Shown: positions 14,248 to 16,754 of the stretch, piece by piece
Layout: each line of letters starts with the position of its first letter
Numbering within the stretch: the first letter of the stretch is position 1
Assembly: GCA_034440495.1 (NCBI GenBank)
Contig: JAWXCE010000028.1
Location: 1-16,754 of the forward strand
Reading direction: 5' to 3'
DNA: 16,754 nt
Origin: JAWXCE01 sp034440495
Lineage (GTDB): Bacteria > Pseudomonadota > Alphaproteobacteria > Rhizobiales > Rhodomicrobiaceae
Translations under genes and position numbers: made by a program
Notes under the pieces: model-generated
Told to the model about the DNA's origin: nothing
What the model saw: the letters and a program-made list of their open reading frames with translations, nothing else
Databases searched by the model: none

Positions 14248-16754
14248 CGCGACCCCAGTGAACGTAGTGATCGTCACGATGGACAGCCATCTGGCGAGCG
14301 CGGCCGATCGCGCGATGGTGAAACTGAAACGCGAAATTCCAGGGCTATCGCTCAAGCTTCACGCCGCCTCCGAATGGGGCGACGACGCCGAGGCGCTGGC
14401 CGCCTGCAATGCCGACATCGCAACCGGCGACATCATCATCACCACCATGATGTTCGTCGACGATCACATCCGCGCCGTCCTGCCTGCGCTCGCCGCCCGC
14501 CGCAACGAGTGCGACGCGATGGTGTGCTGCATGTCGGAAGCCTCGATCATGCGCCAGACACGACTTGGCGGCTTCACGATGGACGGCAGCCAGAAGGGCG
14601 CGCTGGCGTTCCTGAAAAAACTGAAGCCCAAAACAAAAGAAGGCGGCAAGCCTGTTGCGCCCGGCGGCGCGGCCCAGATGGCGATGCTGCGGCGCGTTCC
14701 GAAAATACTGAAATATGTGCCCGGCGCTGCGCAGGACGTGCGCGCCTATTTCCTCACGCTGCAATACTGGCTGGCTGGGTCCGAGGAAAACATCGGCAAC
14801 ATGGTTCGCTCGCTGGTCGACCGTTACGCCAGCGGCCCGCGCGCGACCTTGCGCGGAACGTTAAAGGCGCCGCTGCCATCCGAATATCCGGACGTTGGCG
14901 TTTATCACCCGCGCATGGCGGGCCGCATCGGCGAGCGCATCGAAAAGCTGCCCGTTGCGGGCAACGCGGGCACTGTCGGTCTGCTTGTTCTGCGCTCTTA
15001 TGTGCTGGCTGGCAACGCCGGACATTATGACGGCGTGATCGCCACGCTCGAAGCGCGCGGCCTGCGCGTCATCCCAGCGTTCGCAAGCGGCCTTGACTCG
15101 CGCCCGGCGATCGAAAAATTCTTCATGCGCAATGGCGTTTCATCCGTCGATGCAGTGATCTCGCTCACCGGTTTCTCGCTCGTCGGCGGCCCGGCGTATA
15201 ACGACTCGAAAGCGGCCGAGGAAATTCTCAGCCGGCTGGACGTGCCTTACCTCGCCGCGCATCCAGTCGAATTCCAGACTATGCAGCAATGGGGCGCCTC
15301 CGAACGCGGCCTGCTGCCCGTCGAGTCCACCATCATGGTCGCCATCCCCGAACTGGACGGATGCACCGTGCCCATGCTGTTCGGCGGGCGCACCGATGGT
15401 TCGGGCGAAGCCTGCACCGGCTGCCACAAGGGCTGCACATTCCCGAATGCGAAAGAGCGCGACATGCAGGTGTGCATCGAGCGCGCCGAGATGCTGGCCG
15501 CGCGCGTGACGAAGCTGGTCGCGCTGCGCCGCACCGAGCGGGCAAAACGCAAACTCGCTATCGTCATTTTCAACTTCCCGCCGAATGCGGGCAACACCGG
15601 CACGGCAGCGTATCTTTCCGTTTTCGCCTCGCTGCACAACACCCTCACCGCCATGAAAAAGGGCGGCTATGACGTGGATGTGCCGGAGAGCGTCGATACG
15701 CTGCGAGAGGCGATCATCGAGGGCAACGCCAAACGCTACGGCGCAATGGCGAACGTCGCCGCGCGCATTTCGGCCGACGATCATGTGCGCCGCGAGCCGC
15801 ACTTACGCGAGATCGAAACCCAATGGGGCGCCGCTCCCGGCAAGCAGCAAAGCGACGGCGGCTCGATTTTCGTGCTCGGCGCGCAGTTCGGCAATGTGTT
15901 CGTCGGCATCCAGCCATCGTTCGGCTATGAGGGCGATCCGATGCGCCTGCTGTTCGAGAAAGGCTTCTCGCCTACGCACGCCTTCTCAGCTTTTTACCGC
16001 TATATCCGCGAGGATTTCGGCGCCAACGCCGTGCTGCATTTCGGCACCCACGGCGCGCTGGAGTTCATGCCGGGCAAGCAATCTGGCATGTCGGCAAAAT
16101 GCTGGCCTGACCGGCTGATCGACGACCTGCCGAATTTCTATCTCTACGCGTCAAACAATCCGTCCGAGGGCATGATCGCAAAACGGCGCGGCGCTGCGAC
16201 GCTGATCAGTTATCTGACTCCGCCTGTCGCCCATGCGGGTCTCTATCGCGGGCTTGTCGATCTGAAAGCCTCCATCGAGCGCTGGCGCGGCCTGTCGCCT
16301 GACGAGATCATCGAGCGCGCGGAGATTGCGGAGCTTGTCCAGGCCCAGGCGGCGGCTCTCGATTTTGCCCCTGCCGAGCCCGCTTGGACGGAAGCCGAAA
16401 CACCCGCGATTATGGCCAAGCTTGGCGAGGATATTCTCGCGCTCGAATATACGCTGATCCCCCACGGCCTGCATGTGGTCGGCGATACGCCAAGGCATGG
16501 AGAGCGCGTCGATATGCTGATGTCCGTCGCCGACGCGACCCACGGCATGCACCCTGATCGCGCCATCATAGAGGCGCTCGTGCAAGGCGAGACGCCCGAG
16601 ATGGCGGTTCTCGCATGCGGCGACGTGGCCGACGGCCAGACCCTCGAAATTTACCGGGCGCTTGCCGCAACGGACAAGCTGCTGGCTCAGGATCATGAAA
16701 TTGGCGGCATCCTGCATGCGCTCGATGGCCGCTTCGTGCGCCCGGCGCCGGGCG
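14222..16754 (+). CDS. bchH: Magnesium chelatase subunit H, 3' end outside the window
   Basis: BchH binds protoporphyrin IX and, with the BchI-BchD motor, inserts Mg2+, the first committed step to bacteriochlorophyll. The frame runs without interruption from ATG 14222 to the window edge: 844 codons of an expected ~1,200-1,250. The N-terminus MLKPISAANATPVNVVIVTM is typical. Other landmarks are WLAGSEENIGNMVRSLVDRY (~184-203), the cysteine-rich GEACTGCHKGCTFPN (~396-410) and HFGTHGALEFMPGKQSGM (~605-622), a strongly conserved CobN/BchH segment. The ATG lies inside bchB, 26 bp before its stop, with no strong ribosome binding site, so translation may depend on bchB. A GTG at 14258 is a less likely start because it would cut the conserved N-terminus. 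It is the fourth gene of bchFNBH. Identity is secure. Confidence 0.96.
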   Translation, partial: MLKPISAANATPVNVVIVTMDSHLASAADRAMVKLKREIPGLSLKLHAASEWGDDAEALAACNADIATGDIIITTMMFVDDHIRAVLPALAARRNECDAMVCCMSEASIMRQTRLGGFTMDGSQKGALAFLKKLKPKTKEGGKPVAPGGAAQMAMLRRVPKILKYVPGAAQDVRAYFLTLQYWLAGSEENIGNMVRSLVDRYASGPRATLRGTLKAPLPSEYPDVGVYHPRMAGRIGERIEKLPVAGNAGTVGLLVLRSYVLAGNAGHYDGVIATLEARGLRVIPAFASGLDSRPAIEKFFMRNGVSSVDAVISLTGFSLVGGPAYNDSKAAEEILSRLDVPYLAAHPVEFQTMQQWGASERGLLPVESTIMVAIPELDGCTVPMLFGGRTDGSGEACTGCHKGCTFPNAKERDMQVCIERAEMLAARVTKLVALRRTERAKRKLAIVIFNFPPNAGNTGTAAYLSVFASLHNTLTAMKKGGYDVDVPESVDTLREAIIEGNAKRYGAMANVAARISADDHVRREPHLREIETQWGAAPGKQQSDGGSIFVLGAQFGNVFVGIQPSFGYEGDPMRLLFEKGFSPTHAFSAFYRYIREDFGANAVLHFGTHGALEFMPGKQSGMSAKCWPDRLIDDLPNFYLYASNNPSEGMIAKRRGAATLISYLTPPVAHAGLYRGLVDLKASIERWRGLSPDEIIERAEIAELVQAQAAALDFAPAEPAWTEAETPAIMAKLGEDILALEYTLIPHGLHVVGDTPRHGERVDMLMSVADATHGMHPDRAIIEALVQGETPEMAVLACGDVADGQTLEIYRALAATDKLLAQDHEIGGILHALDGRFVRPAPG

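Noticed and set aside
13474..14355. 293-codon minus-strand open frame across bchB
   Set aside because: It is antisense to a fully conserved gene, has Arg/His-rich low-complexity composition and no domain; GC-rich codon bias produces such frames.
15140..15802. 220-codon minus-strand frame inside bchH
   Set aside because: It is antisense to the uninterrupted, conserved BchH frame.
1..16754. CRISPR arrays, tRNA or rRNA genes, insertion sequences, attachment sites
   Set aside because: I saw no regularly spaced repeats, no tRNA-like cloverleaf, no transposase sequence and no target-site duplications on either strand.

Overview
The window holds most of one end of a bacteriochlorophyll-type photosynthesis gene cluster (PGC), next to two genes that look like cell-surface polysaccharide genes. 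BchP, BchG, PpsR, PpaA/AerR, BchF, BchN, BchB and BchH occurring together, with PpsR-type TGT-N12-ACA operators, point to an anoxygenic phototrophic proteobacterium. The PpsR/AerR pair and the GC-rich coding sequence fit an alphaproteobacterium, probably Hyphomicrobiales or close to it. The genus cannot be read from this sequence alone.

Layout. (1) Positions 1-3900, plus strand: the 3' part of a large GT4-type glycosyltransferase with a DUF4214-like segment between its two Rossmann halves. An A+T-rich gap of 388 bp follows, then a class I SAM methyltransferase. (2) Positions 3915-10569, minus strand: a co-oriented block read ppaA(aerR) - ppsR - bchG - pucC-like - bchP - tspO - small membrane protein. 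It converges on the methyltransferase gene with only 14 bp between stop codons, so the PGC edge lies near 3900. tspO is recognisable end to end but is broken by three frame changes. (3) Positions 10570-10851: a divergent control region between ppaA and bchF. (4) Positions 10852-16754, plus strand: bchF - bchN - bchB - bchH, tightly packed or overlapping; bchH runs off the right edge.

How the genes work together. BchH is the porphyrin-binding subunit of Mg-chelatase. BchN and BchB form the catalytic component of dark-operative protochlorophyllide reductase (its partner BchL is not in the window). BchF hydrates the 3-vinyl group. BchG attaches the isoprenoid alcohol and BchP reduces the geranylgeranyl tail to phytyl. 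The PucC-like protein belongs to the family of putative bacteriochlorophyll delivery carriers. PpsR is the aerobic repressor and PpaA/AerR its B12-binding partner. They sit between the two operons they probably control: two TGT-N12-ACA operators overlap the bchG promoter, and two overlapping near-perfect palindromes adjoin the bchF promoter.

I found no wholly new system. The best leads are the multiply frameshifted tspO coupled to bchP, the apparently leaderless PpsR-covered bchG promoter, the overlapping double operator in front of bchF, a PpsR lacking one of the two redox cysteines known from Rhodobacter, and the DUF4214-like insertion in the glycosyltransferase.
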